DNA from: Crossaster papposus
Taxonomy: Eukaryota > Echinodermata > Asteroidea > Velatida > Solasteridae
Length of the DNA: 64,000 nt
Reading direction: 5' to 3'
Assembly: GCA_037893245.1 (NCBI GenBank)
Contig: JBAIAA010000401.1
Coordinates: 682,001-746,000, forward strand
The notes beneath the pieces are model-generated. The model saw only the letters and a program-made list of their open reading frames with translations, was not told the DNA's origin and searched no databases. This document shows, one piece after another, positions 48,322-59,445 of the stretch. The translations under genes and the position numbers were made by a program. Within the stretch, counting starts at the first letter, position 1. The number at the start of each line of letters is the position of its first letter.

Positions 48322-48635
48322 TCCCCCCCACCCCCCCCCCCCCCCCCCCCCCCAACAGTAGTGGGGTAGGGGTCTACGAACGAATACTTACCTGTAGAGC
48401 TCCCCCCGCCTCCCCACTTATTCTCGATTTTGTGGTTGTGCACGCACGAGAAAAGAGGATGCCAACATGGCGCTCATACCGCGGGGCACTGTGGAAGGGT
48501 CAACAGGGGGCGCTATTGTGAGAAAAATCATAGCGTTGACGTCTGCCGGCTGGGACTATGCATATGTAGTGGCTATACAGGTAAGTATTCGTTCGTAGAC
48601 CCCTACCACACTACTGTGGGGGGGGGGGGGGGGTC
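48322..48635. repeat. Palindromic terminal unit with C-run and G-run ends
   Basis: Starts with about 30 C, then aacagtagtggggtaggggt-ctacgaacgaatacttacctg. It ends with the exact inverse (caggtaagtattcgttcgta-gacccctacc) and a G-run. Inside is an inverted DIRS left end (48450-48587). Confidence 0.8.
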
Positions 48636-49067
48636 AAGGTGGTAGGCTGTACCCAGCATTCCTTATGTTCAGCCATGCATATAAATGCAACCGTTTATTA
48701 TGCTCAATGCCACCCACACTGCTTCTAAATGTCGATCAATGGCATCGACTCAACCCATAGAATTGATTGAATGAGGATTTTAGAGGATTGAGGCAATGGT
48801 CATCCCTCCATTAAACAAATGCAAGATATAACCGATGATTTTGGAAGATTGAGGATGATTCAAATGTTGACATACTGGTAACATGATTTTGAAGAATTGA
48901 GAATAGTTCCAGCCAAAAAGGCCTAGGGGGTTAGGGTTAAAGTAATTTTCGGAAATGGATTGGTTAGGGGATTCATAGGAATATTGTGACACTGATCTAC
49001 AAGGATACGTCATTTACTGGCCAGTGTATTATAAAATGTGTTGATATTTTTTGTTTTCTTTTGGCAG
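48636..49067. other. Intron 15, right part
   Basis: Remainder of the split host repeat and plain intron; a gaggattttagaggattgagg patch at 48772-48800 is related to the 43620 repeat. Confidence 0.45.
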
Positions 49068-49118
49068 TGCAAGGGGAAAGAGAGTAGTACGTGTAAAGAA
49101 TGGCATGCTACATTGAAG
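49068..49118 (+). CDS. Exon 16, small exon
   Basis: Encodes 17 residues, CKGKESSTCKEWHATLK, in phase 0 at both ends. The acceptor is strong (TTTTCTTTTGGCAG|TG) and the donor is AAG|GTAACC. It is the first exon after the DIRS-bearing intron. It has no ankyrin motif and continues the basic, Cys-containing loop. Confidence 0.75.
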
Positions 49119-49200
49119 GTAACCAACATTCAATGTATTATAAAAGTATATGTTGTTATTGCTACTGTTGTTATTATTACATTTCATATTTCTTTGTTAA

Positions 49201-49443
49201 CCAGTTCGCGTCGGGATTATTGTAACATTCACCGAGCCGAGGCGCTGGATTATTTTAAACAAAACTTGATCCGAGGCGGGTTCAGGCCGATGATCAGAAA
49301 GCACACCCATGCATGTCCAGCCTTGCTCGCGCTGCTGACAGACATTTCCGGCCTTGCTCGTGACGTGTTTATGCGTCGTCTGTTTTGAATCTCGGAAAAA
49401 AACTTTGCGTGTATATAAATATACGTTCTTCGGCGCGAACTGG
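49201..49443 (+). mobile_element. TTAA MITE (CCAGTTCGCGCC family), copy 4
   Basis: Intact ends with TTAA on both sides (49197-49200, 49444-49447), about 80 bases after exon 16. Confidence 0.85.
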
Positions 49444-49640
49444 TTAATTAGATTTAATTTTTTCCGCCCCCTCAAATTGTATCCCAATTCAATTTTCTCT
49501 GTTAATAATTGGCCTACTCTGTTAATGATGCTACCGCGCATAAATTACACATCGCACCCACATGCTGCACGTGTGTAAAGTTGCCTCAGGGGCGTGGCTA
49601 AATACGCAAATATCTATAGGTAATTTTGGCTTTGTTTATA

Positions 49641-49890
49641 TGTGACCATCCACGACAAAAGGGCTGTAAAGTCGCAGAGCTTATTTTGAGAAAAAGACTA
49701 TTAAAATATGTTAAAAACAATAAAAAACAAAGAATGTTCATATTCAGTGTTACTTCTTGTAGCTAACCATAAATACCAACTATGTCTGTAATACATCTTT
49801 TTAAAGCTTATTTCTTGTAGATTTCATTTCTCTAAATATCTCAAAACGTCAAGATGCCTTCTTTACAGTTCTTTTTCGTGGACGGTCACA
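49641..49890. mobile_element. MITE with TGTGACC ends (diverged)
   Basis: tgtgaccatccacgacaaaa is mirrored at the right by tttcgtggacggtcaca. The ends resemble those of the 36009 family but the inside differs. Confidence 0.75.
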
Positions 49891-50018
49891 TTTGTCAACA
49901 TTTTCCCTGTGGAAGCTGTATGCAAGGAATTTAAATATATACCGTATATATATGTGCACTCATGTTAATATTTTATATTTGTTTCTTTACTGTGCATACA
50001 TTTGTATGTACATTGTAG

Positions 50019-50085
50019 GCACTGATTGATCTTTGCAAATCGGACATCAATGCACTTGTGGAAAAGGATCAGGAAAACCTTCCAA
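50019..50085 (+). CDS. Exon 17, small exon
   Basis: Encodes residues 979-1000, starting ALIDLCKSDINALVEKDQ. The acceptor is ACATTGTAG|GC and the donor is CCAA|GTGAGT in phase 1. The sequence fits the second helix and loop of an ankyrin unit. Confidence 0.8.
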
Positions 50086-51002
50086 GTGAGTCAAGAGAAC
50101 TTTGGTTAATTCCAAGTCGAGTCTTGCGTCTCCGTGTTACACCTTGTCAAAAGATACACAATGAAAGGCCTTGGTGCATGCAGTCGTGTTTTACCATAAC
50201 GAACGAGGAAACCCTATTGTGTTTCTCTTTGTTCCTGTACTATAACCGTACCCCCCCCCCCCCCCCATAGACTTAGCGTACACTTGAACGCCCGAGAACA
50301 AAATTCAACAAAATAACTGATTTATCCTGATTTTGTGCTACAAAGTGCTACTTTCGTCCTGCTTTTGAGAAAATGTTGATTCTACTAATGTTTGTTCCTA
50401 CATTTTCACCTGCATGTGCTTGAAAGTCTGCCATTGTTTAACGATGGTATACACTGTTTGCTTTTGCTGTAATTTTCGATAATAGATGGGTAGGATAGGA
50501 TATTCATATTCTACAGTAAATAATTTGTGACCAGTTTAAAGTTTTGTGTTCATAGATGCTTGGGAAAAACCCAAGATTTGTTTTCTTTTCTATATTTTGG
50601 TTCCTTCAGTTCCTTCAGACGAAACAGCGCATTATAAACAGACAAGCTGGCTTGCACCTATATTTACTGATGTGTTACCTTATTGTAAATAAAATGTGGA
50701 CTAAGTAAATTTAATAATTTGGGGGGCAGTGTTTGAAAATATTTAGGTTTTTCCATGCTCTATGGTTTTTCCAACGATTGCTGGCTGACAATTAATCATT
50801 GGAAATGTATACACAATTACACTTATCTTGAAAACCACAGCACACCAGGTGCTGTGATTTCACAGGATGCCTGAGACTGTTATTCATTTACAGTTCAAGT
50901 AAGGTATTTCATAATAATTCAGGAGTTTTGTTTTTTGATGTTTGCAAATGGTGTATACAATACCTTTAAACCGTTTTTTCCTTCTTTCTATTACATTGGC
51001 AG
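50086..51002. other. Intron 17
   Basis: Has a C-run at 50252-50267 and, at 50820-50975, a repeat (cacaccaggtgctgtgattt, gcaaatggtgtatacaatac) related to scraps at 25690-25770 and 60440-60530. No gene is seen. Confidence 0.45.
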
Positions 51003-51163
51003 GAGACTCTTGTGCCTTACACATCCTTGCATCTAAAGAGCCAAGTGATGCATTGTCAATGATAGTGGGACTGAAAGCTAAACTGGATGTAGTGAATGCT
51101 AAAGGGTATACACCGCTGCTATGTGCAATTGAAGCGAAACAAACTCAGAATGTTAAAACATTG
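51003..51163 (+). CDS. Exon 18, ankyrin repeats
   Basis: Encodes residues 1001-1054. The acceptor TACATTGGCAG|GA completes Arg; the donor TTG|GTATGT is in phase 0. Motifs are DSCALHILASKEPSDALSMI and VVNAKGYTPLLCAIEAKQ. Confidence 0.88.
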
Positions 51164-51307
51164 GTATGTACAGGGAGTTAGAACATCTCATTACAATTGC
51201 AAGGTTTTCTGGCAAAATAAGAGAACTGGGCAGGGATCGAAATGAAGGTAATTTGTAGGTGTTAGGATAATAATAATAATAATAATAATAATTTTAAAAA
51301 CACCAAC

Positions 51308-51500
51308 ACTTTAGGGAGAGATCCCATAGGGATGTTTACAAACTTAAAACAGTCCTTACTTGTATAACCTAACCCTTTTCTCTAAATCCTTCGAGATTTA
51401 TGCTATTTAGACCCCAATCTGTCGTTCTAGAGCAAAAATAACTCCCAAATATCGTTTTTTTTAAAAGTAGCTAGACACTAAGGGAGACACTGAAATGTCT
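51308..51500. repeat. Interspersed repeat (ACTTAGGGAGACACTGAAATG family), copy 2
   Basis: Same order of words as 25209-25393; preceded by an (AAT)n run at 51267-51290. Confidence 0.7.
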
Positions 51501-51989
51501 CCCTAAGTGTCACTCTCTCCTTATTACCCAAATACTTACCCTAATTTGTCTCCCTAAGTGCTCATTTAGCGAAATAATATCAACATTTATAAAGCGGCTT
51601 TTCCTAGGGGTACAAAGCGTTTCTAGAGAATGACCAAGAAATTACTACAATGACAATGGTATAATAACGTACAACAAAATGGAAATACCACGGACCCAGT
51701 CCGCAGCACTCAATAGGATTACAATAATGTTTGTTGCAATTCAATTGGACATTCCGTTGACAGGTTATAGCTGTTCAAAGTTTGCATTTATGTCATGTCA
51801 AAAAAGGTAATACTGAGAACAAAGCCGCAAAGTTTCAAGTTTTGTAATTGTGGAAGTGAAAGACACAATTTGTTTCCCCTTTAAAAACACTTTTAGTCCA
51901 CATATTTTACACTGTCTTCATCTTTAACCTAGGTGTGGTCGAAAATAAATAAACGGAACGTCTACTTTCAGTACCGGTACCTTCCAACC

Positions 51990-52280
51990 AAAAAAAGGAG
52001 TTTGGATAGACGGGGAAACCTTTCCAGATGAAAAATTATACCAAAATCATCCGATTCGGTCCAGTAGTTGTTGTTCTAGTGGCCTTGTTCTGGAACAAAG
52101 TTGGGGTACAGTTCGATAGTTGATCAACAGAAACGTAACAGCATTAATGGCCTCTGCTTCTAAACCACCGACTTTGTCATAGAAAAAGGTTCCTGGAATG
52201 AAAACTGCTGGACCAAATAGGGTGATCTTGGTATCCTTTTCCACCTTGAAGGTTCCCCGTCTATCCAAACTAGTTTTTCT
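51990..52280. mobile_element. Foldback element (TTTGGATAGACGGGGAA family), complete
   Basis: gtttggatagacggggaaac near 52000 is inverted at 52245-52270 (ggttccccgtctatccaaac). The arms also share taccaaaatcatccgattcggtccag and its inverse. Relatives are at 55890-57415 and 62570-63452. Confidence 0.82.
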
Positions 52281-53359
52281 GGTCAGAGCTGGTACAGAAA
52301 TTATGTCGTTCTCTTTTTTTAATTTGTTTTAAAAAGATTTTTTTATACCAATCTGTATGTAGTTGGCATATCGACGATTACAAATATAAATAAAACTGAA
52401 ACTCTGAACAAAAAACACCCGGTCAGTTTTGTTGCATTTATCTCCACGACTGCCTATGCCCATTCTGTCTCATTTTGCCAGAAACCCCTCACAATTATTA
52501 ATAACGATTATTTGATCGGTATTACAAACGAACAAATCCAGTACTTCTTAATTACCAACGTTAAGATGAATAGAAAAACAAAATCAGGACTTTTTCTCCT
52601 TGACTGTCATTGGATTTCGTGTAAAACAAGGTAGATCCTGATTTTGTTAACCCTTCATACAACCACCCCAACTTTTCCAAATCCAACTTTTGCATGTTTT
52701 GTTGGAATCTGTTGGAGTGGGTACTGCTAGTAAACATAGGGGTCAGGCATACCACCATAATCAGAGTCCAACCATTTGTGACACGCTCCATCGAAATCAG
52801 GAATAAGTCTTGAGATATGCACATGATGAGAAAGGGAATTTCATAAGCTTTCTAATAATACCCATCACAAGTGTGTATCTGTTTAGGTTAACGAGATATG
52901 GTCTGATGAAGATGACAGGTGTATATTTATTTGCCGAATCCACACTCCGAGAAAAACAGCTTTGAAATAAACAAAATCTTTATTGATCGTTTTTACATAC
53001 AAGACATTTATGACAATAATCTGTGATAACTGCACTTCCCAAAAATACAATGTTCAGAATATAGACTTGTGGTCAAGATTTTCACCCATGCATTTACTTC
53101 AAGGGCCGATTGCGTAAAACGGCCTCAGCGACTTATTCCTGATTACGAAGGAGCAGGTCACATTTGGCCACATGGTGTTGGAATTTACAAGGATGAAGAA
53201 GGTTCCCTAATAAATTTACTATATACCTCATACATAGTCATGACTGTTTTAAGCATAGTCTTTAAAAATGTGGTAAAGAAGGGTTAAAGAAGTAATAGTA
53301 CCTTGGGCTGTTTCTAACTTGACCAAATTAAAATATGACTTTTCTTATTTTCTTTTTAG
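52281..53359. other. Intron 18, right part
   Basis: No gene recognised. Small open frames here have no protein character. Confidence 0.45.
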
Positions 53360-53421
53360 CTTGCTGCTGGAGCAGACCCCAACGGTTCTGACAAACATAA
53401 TGCACTACTTTTGGCAGTGAA
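53360..53421 (+). CDS. Exon 19, ankyrin repeat
   Basis: Encodes residues 1055-1074. The acceptor is ATTTTCTTTTTAG|CT and the donor is GTGAA|GTAAGT in phase 2. LAAGADPNGSDKHNALLLAV is a textbook ankyrin turn and first helix. Confidence 0.88.
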
Positions 53422-54480
53422 GTAAGTAATATATAAACATATGTGACCTGCTCCAGGAAAAGGTGACATAAGTCGCGCTATGCATTTATGAGTAATGGCC
53501 TGTCAAAGATAATGGGGTAAATATTGTTGTCAACATTTGATTTTCATTTGTTGTCTTAAATGACATCTTTAATATCCAAAGTTTCAGATTTAATTAACAA
53601 AAAGCTGGAATTCGATAAATGAGGTAAAACGAAATCTTTTACGAGTGCATGGTCCCAATGTATTGCCTTAGTTTTGTTGTGTTTACAAGCCTGTTTTCTC
53701 AGTTGTGTATTTTGAATTCCATGGAACCATTAATATGCAAAAATGTCATATCACCGGAACGGGAGGGGCTATGGAGCTGTAACTATGTACCAAATGAAAG
53801 TTTATATCCTGGACTTTTTATTCATGTACATAACTTTATTTTTAGTTTTTGCGACTTATGTTCACCTTTTCCTGGAGCGGGACACATATATATTTTATTA
53901 TTTTTTGTTGCTATCTAGCACTGTATTAGCAAAATTCAAGAAATTCTATTTGTACTGTTTTTTGTTTTTGGGTAGTGATCCCAAAGAGTTGGGTGAATGT
54001 GCCTTCCCCCTCCCTCTCTCCTTCCCCCCCCCCCTTGCCTTCCTTCCTTTCTCCCCCCAAAAAACAAAAAACAAAAACAAAAAACAAAAACTTAAATGTT
54101 ATTTTCACCATTGTTAGCAATAAATGAGTTTAAAATACGTATTAGGCTTTAAAGCATTCCTATTTTTCCTACTTTTTTCTATAAAAGATAATAAAAAATG
54201 GTCACCTAAACAACGTTTTGGGGGCACTAATAACCATGCAGTCCTAAATTCTGTAAATGTATACCCATTTCCCATATGTGTTAAGGTTTCAAGTTGTTTT
54301 TGTATAATGTATAATGTAATGTATAACTTCTACATGCTTTCATAGATTTTGATGAAACTTGGATGCAGTGACCCTTGGGTGGGAAGACAAAATGTAATGT
54401 TTTGTTTAAGAACACAAAAGATACAAGGATCAACTGTGGGAAATAGGCAACACTTGCAATTCACGAATCACATGTCTTGT
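53422..54480. other. Intron 19, left part
   Basis: Pyrimidine-rich stretch at 54000-54058 followed by an (AAAAAC)n run; 54325-54480 is a copy of the GATGAAACTTGGATGCAG repeat. No gene is seen. Confidence 0.5.
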
Positions 54481-54483
54481 CTT

Positions 54484-55036
54484 AAGCCGTGTTCGCACTG
54501 GACTTATTTTTGGGAAGGTTTTACTGAGACGATGGTAAAATACAAAAAGGGCAAATGTTACCACTGTTCGCACTTGGACTTTCGACACGGGAAAATTTAC
54601 CGAGTCCGCGGGAGAAGTAGCCGAGCTGTCATTATAATGACTCATGAGCGCGATTTGCGTGACCTTTCTGCATTGACCCCGGATGTGATCACGATGCGAT
54701 ATGTGCATGCATCAGCGTGCGCGCTCGTAAACAATGCCAAGATGCGCATGTGCGGTGTCTTAATTGTGTAGCATGAAATCGCACTAGGAGGCCGGATGTA
54801 CGTTTTCCTATGCCGCTTTTACCGACTCGCGCTGTTCGCACTGGACTTATCGTCTTGGAAAAAGTTACCTGGGAAGTTTACCCGGGCAGCAGTTGGCCGG
54901 TAAAAGTAACCACTGGACTCGGGAAAAGTAAACGGAGAGGAAAACGTCCTAGGCTGTGCGCACTGGACTTAAAATGGGAAAAGTACCCATCGTCTCGGTA
55001 AGTTTTATCCAAAAAAGTCCAGTGCGAACAGGGCTT
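54484..55036. mobile_element. MITE with AAGCCGTGTTCGCACTGGAC ends
   Basis: The left 50 bases are mirrored at the right (aaaaaagtccagtgcgaaca-gggctt), and the body repeats gttcgcactggactt several times. About 550 bp, ending about 120 bases before exon 20. The inside is GC-rich but has no coding signature. Confidence 0.85.
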
Positions 55037-55159
55037 TACCAAGCTCCTTCTTTTTGTACTTTTTTTCCCGAAACACCCCCCTCCCCTCCCCTATTGAGCT
55101 ATTGAGTGTATGATTGTATTTAAGGAAATTAACTGGAGCTTGACATATTTTTACCAAAG

Positions 55160-55278
55160 ACAAAACCTGCCAGATATCATACCGGACCTCATTGCCAAGG
55201 GAGCTGATGTCCATGGCTCTGTGTTTGACAACAAGCAACCAAGCATCATGCATTACCTCACAGTGTACATGTATATCC
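55160..55278 (+). CDS. Exon 20, ankyrin repeat
   Basis: Encodes residues 1075-1114. The acceptor TTTTTACCAAAG|A supplies the one base missing from exon 19; the donor ATCC|GTGAGT leaves phase 1. It contains IIPDLIAKGADVHGS followed by SIMHYLTVYMY. Confidence 0.82.
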
Positions 55279-55365
55279 GTGAGTACATTAATATAAAGTA
55301 ATAGAGCCTAAAGTACGTCATTTTGTCTAAGTTGCGCTTCCGTACCCCTCCGTGACCCCTCCGAT

Positions 55366-55482
55366 ATCTAGCGCAATCATTTTGCTGGATGCCTAGAATC
55401 ATTATTTACTTTCAAATGAGTATTTTTCTTAATAATTTGGTAGTAAATATTTTCGATATCTGCAAATGGTGTATCCTACCTT
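55366..55482. repeat. Copy of the 32673-32795 repeat
   Basis: tctagcgcaatcattttgct and ctttcaaatgagta match almost base for base. Confidence 0.8.
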
Positions 55483-55489
55483 TTAAGTA

Positions 55490-55780
55490 AAAAATTTCAA
55501 AGTGAACAAGACTTTGCGACCTCCGGAATACCGGACCGGCGCTCTACCAACTGAGCTATCTTGCCCTATGTTGGCGGTATCCCTAATTGTCAGTATCTTT
55601 GTTCGAAGGCGCTAGTCAGAAGTCATAAACACCAGAATGTCGTGTTGTATTATCTTATAATACACAAATAAACCACAAGGGAAACTGACTATTCGCATAA
55701 ATTTCAAAGTGAACAAAGAAAAAGGCAAGGAGGGACTCGAACCTGTGACCTCCGGAATACCAGACCGGCTAAGCAAAATC
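55490..55780 (-). repeat. Two partial tRNA-derived SINEs, minus strand
   Basis: 55515-55640 and 55700-55775 match the SINE at 39420-39610 (cgacctccggaataccggac; ggactcgaacctgtgacctcc). Confidence 0.72.
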
Positions 55781-55889
55781 GAGCTGAATACCACTCACAA
55801 ACAATATACATCACCTAAAAATGTGGTTTGTAATCCTGTTTTTGCCAGGAAAGAATGTTCATGCTAAGTAAATTTGCAATACTCTCCGA

Positions 55890-57415
55890 CCTGACAAAAC
55901 GAGTTTGGATAGACGGGGAATCTTTTTACATGAAAAATGATACCAAGATCACCCGATTCTCTCCAGTAGTTTTTATGCCAGGGATATTTTTCTGGAACCA
56001 AGTCGGTAGTCAATTGGACAGGCAGTCAACAGAAGCATGACGGCATTGAATAGGCTTATTGCACATAATATTGGAATGGGTATTAATAATGGGTAATAAA
56101 TCAATGGAATCTGCAGTTTAATAAAATACACTATCAACTATTAGTTTTTTTCAAACTTAAAGGGAAACTCCACCCATACTTTATAATTGCATAATGTTAA
56201 AGAGTGCCAATTGCCATTGTGACTTGATTTTTATTTCATTTTTATCGGTTTCGGTAATCATATAAAACAGAGATTTTTTCGCACTGCGCTTACCGTCATG
56301 CGAGCCGCCATTTTGTTCTGGTTTATCGCTACATCCAAAATATTGTGACGTAGTGTCTGCACCATCAGTACGCGAAGCCCGATCGATAGCGGCCCTGCAC
56401 GCGCAAGGAACGTAAGTGAACCCTTTTGTGTACGGCGTAGCTACATAATGTGTACTGTACATGTAAAAGTGGGCTCAAAATCATACGGAGAAGGACCTGA
56501 TGCCATAATTACTAGCTCACAGATTTTCTGATCTTTTTGGGAAAATACAAAAATAAACGATAGTTTGTGGCGCGTCAAGTCGATATTCTGCACAGAAATG
56601 CAATACATGTACTCGCAATAGTCGGGCGCCGTACAACATACGTCTGCATAATGTAGTTGGCCGCGTCAAGGTGGGATACCAGTGCGAACAACAGGCAATA
56701 AAGCTATGTGCATTGAGGTGCAGACACTACGTCATAATGTCCCTGTCGAGGCGGGAAATTTGAACAATATGGCCGCGCCCTTGTACTCCTGAATGACAAG
56801 AAATTGTGAATATAATAGGCGCGTGTGACGTTCTCGATAACAAATCAAAACAAATTCTCTGCGGAGTCAGTATGTTACCATATATTCTTTTAGACTAGGT
56901 AAAATATTATTGAGCCTGGAATTTCCCTTTAACATCAAATGGCACATCTTTAACTGGCAACTGTTTTGTTTACTACGTATTTGAATTACCGGGTAAGTAT
57001 CCAAATCGCTCATGTTTCATCACATTATTTATAGGGCATAGTTTTTAATCTACTGTCTTGCAATGCGTCCCTCGACATGATCTCCTCCCTCGACATGATC
57101 TCCTCCTGCATGATTACAAACTTCTGCTCTCTGGTACATGTACATCATTGCTCGAACAATCATTTGTCTGGAAATATTCCTAATAGCCGCCCGAAACGGT
57201 ACAACAGAAATGTTTGATTTGAAGTCTATTGTGTCAAGTCCGGTCCAACTGACCACCGACTTGGTTCCAGAAAAAATGTCTCTAGGATGAAAACGATCGG
57301 ACCGAATCGGCTTATCTTGGTATCGTTTTTTTTATGTAGACAAATTCCCTGTCTATCCAAACAAGTTTTCCGGGTCAGAGGGTACTGGAAATAGGCCGTT
57401 TGGACCACCCTGTAT
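55890..57415. mobile_element. Foldback element (TTTGGATAGACGGGGAA family) carrying a nested MITE
   Basis: Arms at about 55890-56035 and 57230-57380 are inverted copies. The right end reads ttggaccaccctg|ta, the same terminus as at 63452. The TTAA element 56161-56928 sits between the arms. Confidence 0.75.
56161..56928. mobile_element. TTAA-flanked element with AGGGAAACTCCA ends
   Basis: The ends agggaaactcca and tggaatttccct are inverse, with TTAA on both sides (56157-56160, 56929-56932). 768 bp with a CpG-rich inside and no transposase. Confidence 0.78.
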
Positions 57416-57455
57416 AGTAACCAAAAGAAATATTTAGAAACAATGAGGACGATTC

Positions 57456-57727
57456 AATAAGCCAGTTTAGTATTCGAACTGCACATGTGCATATAAAGAT
57501 TTGACAATTTTTTCTTTGAGATAAACAATTGTGCAAAAGCGAAGTGTTTTCAGGTACCTTTGGTGTCCAAACGTTTGTTCAAACAAAAGAAATATTCATC
57601 GTCTTTTCTATTACACGAAAAATTGGCACGGAATGCAGATTCGGTTATCATGGCCCCCATAGCCTTGTGTGCATTTTTATCTGCCGCCTTTTTTCCAAGA
57701 GTTGTCAAATACCGAACTGGCTTATTC
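57456..57727. mobile_element. Foldback MITE (AGTTCGGTATT family), copy 2
   Basis: Begins aataagccagtttagtattc and ends aataccgaactggcttatt. Its inside matches the 9003 copy in reverse (tagccttgtgtgcattt). It ends 39 bases before exon 21. Confidence 0.8.
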
Positions 57728-57765
57728 AGACCTTGGTATAATGTACTCGGTATGTGTTTTTCTAG

Positions 57766-57979
57766 AGAGTCAGACGCAACTCAGCATAGCCAAAGCGCTT
57801 CTAGCGTCTGGAGCTCCACTGAATGCGGTGGATGACGACAACAGGACGGTCTTGCACACTGCAGTCAACATAAGTACGTCCACAGCGTTTCTTGAGTTCC
57901 TTCTGGACCATAACCTGGATGCCTCGGCAGTGGACATTACTAAAAGATGGCCCCTCCACTATGCCTTCGTCAAATACAA
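57766..57979 (+). CDS. Exon 21, ankyrin repeats
   Basis: Encodes residues 1115-1185. The acceptor TGTTTTTCTAG|AG completes Gln; the donor ACAA|GTATGT is in phase 2. Repeats read AKALLASGAPLNAVDDDNRT, VLHTAVN, and a diverged unit with RWPLHYAFVKYK. A foldback element ends about 40 bases upstream of the exon. Confidence 0.88.
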
Positions 57980-58580
57980 GTATGTTCAAACAGCCTCGTA
58001 GGACAGTACAAAAGATGAAAAAGGTAAATTCAGTGCTCACCGGGATAAATTTTCGGCCTGACCAGGCCTTTATCGGAGCTGGACTGGCGGTTTGAATGCA
58101 GATAATTCAGAGAATGCGTGACTGTTCCGAGCGTGAAGATGACGCATTGTTTCATCTCCAAGCGCTGAGCGTTCGACGTTGTCCTGGTCAAGACACACAC
58201 GCGCATGTTGTCACACGTGTGCGGTGGCTTGGAGACGTGGCGCGCCACAGGATGTCCAGGGAAATTGCGTCTGATAATTTGTAAGTGCTCAGTGTATCTC
58301 TCAGCCAAACGACGCTTTCAGCACCTATTAACTCGGTGAGCACTAATTTTACTTTTTGTTATCTTTTGAACTATTCATCTTTAGTGCTACGCAGTTCTGC
58401 TTCATAGGGCATACAGTTGAATCTGCCCAGGGAAATATCTGAAAACTTGCATGCATTGGATTTTCTCTGAGAATCAACACTGACAGTTTATTCTACATGG
58501 TATAGTATAACCAAGTGTTTAAAATTGAAAATGAGAAACTAACAGGCTCATGAAATTCCAGTGAATTGCAAGTGATTTAA

Positions 58581-58810
58581 CCAGTCCGTGCCAAAGTATA
58601 TACACGTACAGTTTTCCCCCAGACTCAAACGGATGACGCATAATCACGTCATGAGCAAGGCCAGAAATGTCTGTCAGCAGCGAGCAAGGCCGGAAATGCG
58701 TGGGTGTGCTTCCCGGTACCATCGGCCTGAACCCGCCTCAGATCGAGTTTCGTTAAAAATAATCCCGCGCCTCGGCTCGGGGATGTTAAAACAATCCCGG
58801 CACGAACTGG
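58581..58810 (-). mobile_element. TTAA MITE (CCAGTTCGCGCC family), copy 5, reversed
   Basis: Same element in the opposite orientation, with TTAA on both sides. The left terminus has changed to CCAGTCCGTGCC. Confidence 0.83.
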
Positions 58811-59217
58811 TTAATTGGAACACAAAATAAATAAATTAGTTTCACATACAGGATTATTCTAGAGATAACAAAAGAGTAAGAAATCTGAAATTTGTTCAAC
58901 TACATTGTATTAATGATTGATAGAACATTATTAGCTGAAGTTTAGGTTGCACTGCAAAAGGCGATGGCCAAAATGCAAGGGAAAAATACCGTGAGGTAAA
59001 TATACAAGGCTACCAAAATTGGGAGCAGGTAAAACACCTACAAGTAAGGAACAATACAGGAATTATAATTACAAAATACATTTCAATGTATAAAACAAGT
59101 ACATATCAAAAAAAATGTCATATGATGTCAGCACATCACAATAGAAAAGTAATGAACATTTGTGCAGACAATCACAATTTTAATTTCTGAAAAAACTTTT
59201 TATAGTACTTTTGTTAC

Positions 59218-59445
59218 CCAGTTCGCGCCGGGATTATTTTAACATCACCGAGTCGACGCACGGGATTATTTTTAACAAAACTCGATCCGAAGCAGGTTCA
59301 GGCCGCCAGTACTTGGAAGCACACCCACGTATTTCCAGCCTTGCTCGCTGCTGACAGACATTTCCGGCCTTGCTCGTGACGTACGTGTTGATGCGTCATA
59401 TTGTTTGAATCTGGGGAAAACTTTGCGTCATCCGGCGCGAACTGG
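59218..59445 (+). mobile_element. TTAA MITE (CCAGTTCGCGCC family), copy 6
   Basis: Ends intact; the flanks are TTAC and TTAG, so the target duplication has mutated. Confidence 0.8.

Larger units (their letters stand above)
43706..48635 (+). mobile_element. DIRS-type tyrosine-recombinase retrotransposon, decayed
   Basis: Gag-like, reverse transcriptase/RNase H and tyrosine recombinase remnants in the usual DIRS order, with no LTRs. The left terminus (from 43706, gtctacgtcactctacttac) is inverted at 48277-48321. A longer inverted copy of the left 150 bases lies at 48450-48587 within an extra terminal unit. The insertion splits a host repeat, with GTC on both sides (43706-43708, 48633-48635). 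Stops, frameshifts and deletions make it inactive. It sits in the intron between exons 15 and 16. Confidence 0.85.

Noticed and set aside
54600-54990. GC-rich stretch considered as a CpG-island promoter
   Set aside because: It lies wholly inside a MITE whose terminal repeats are at 54484 and 55036.
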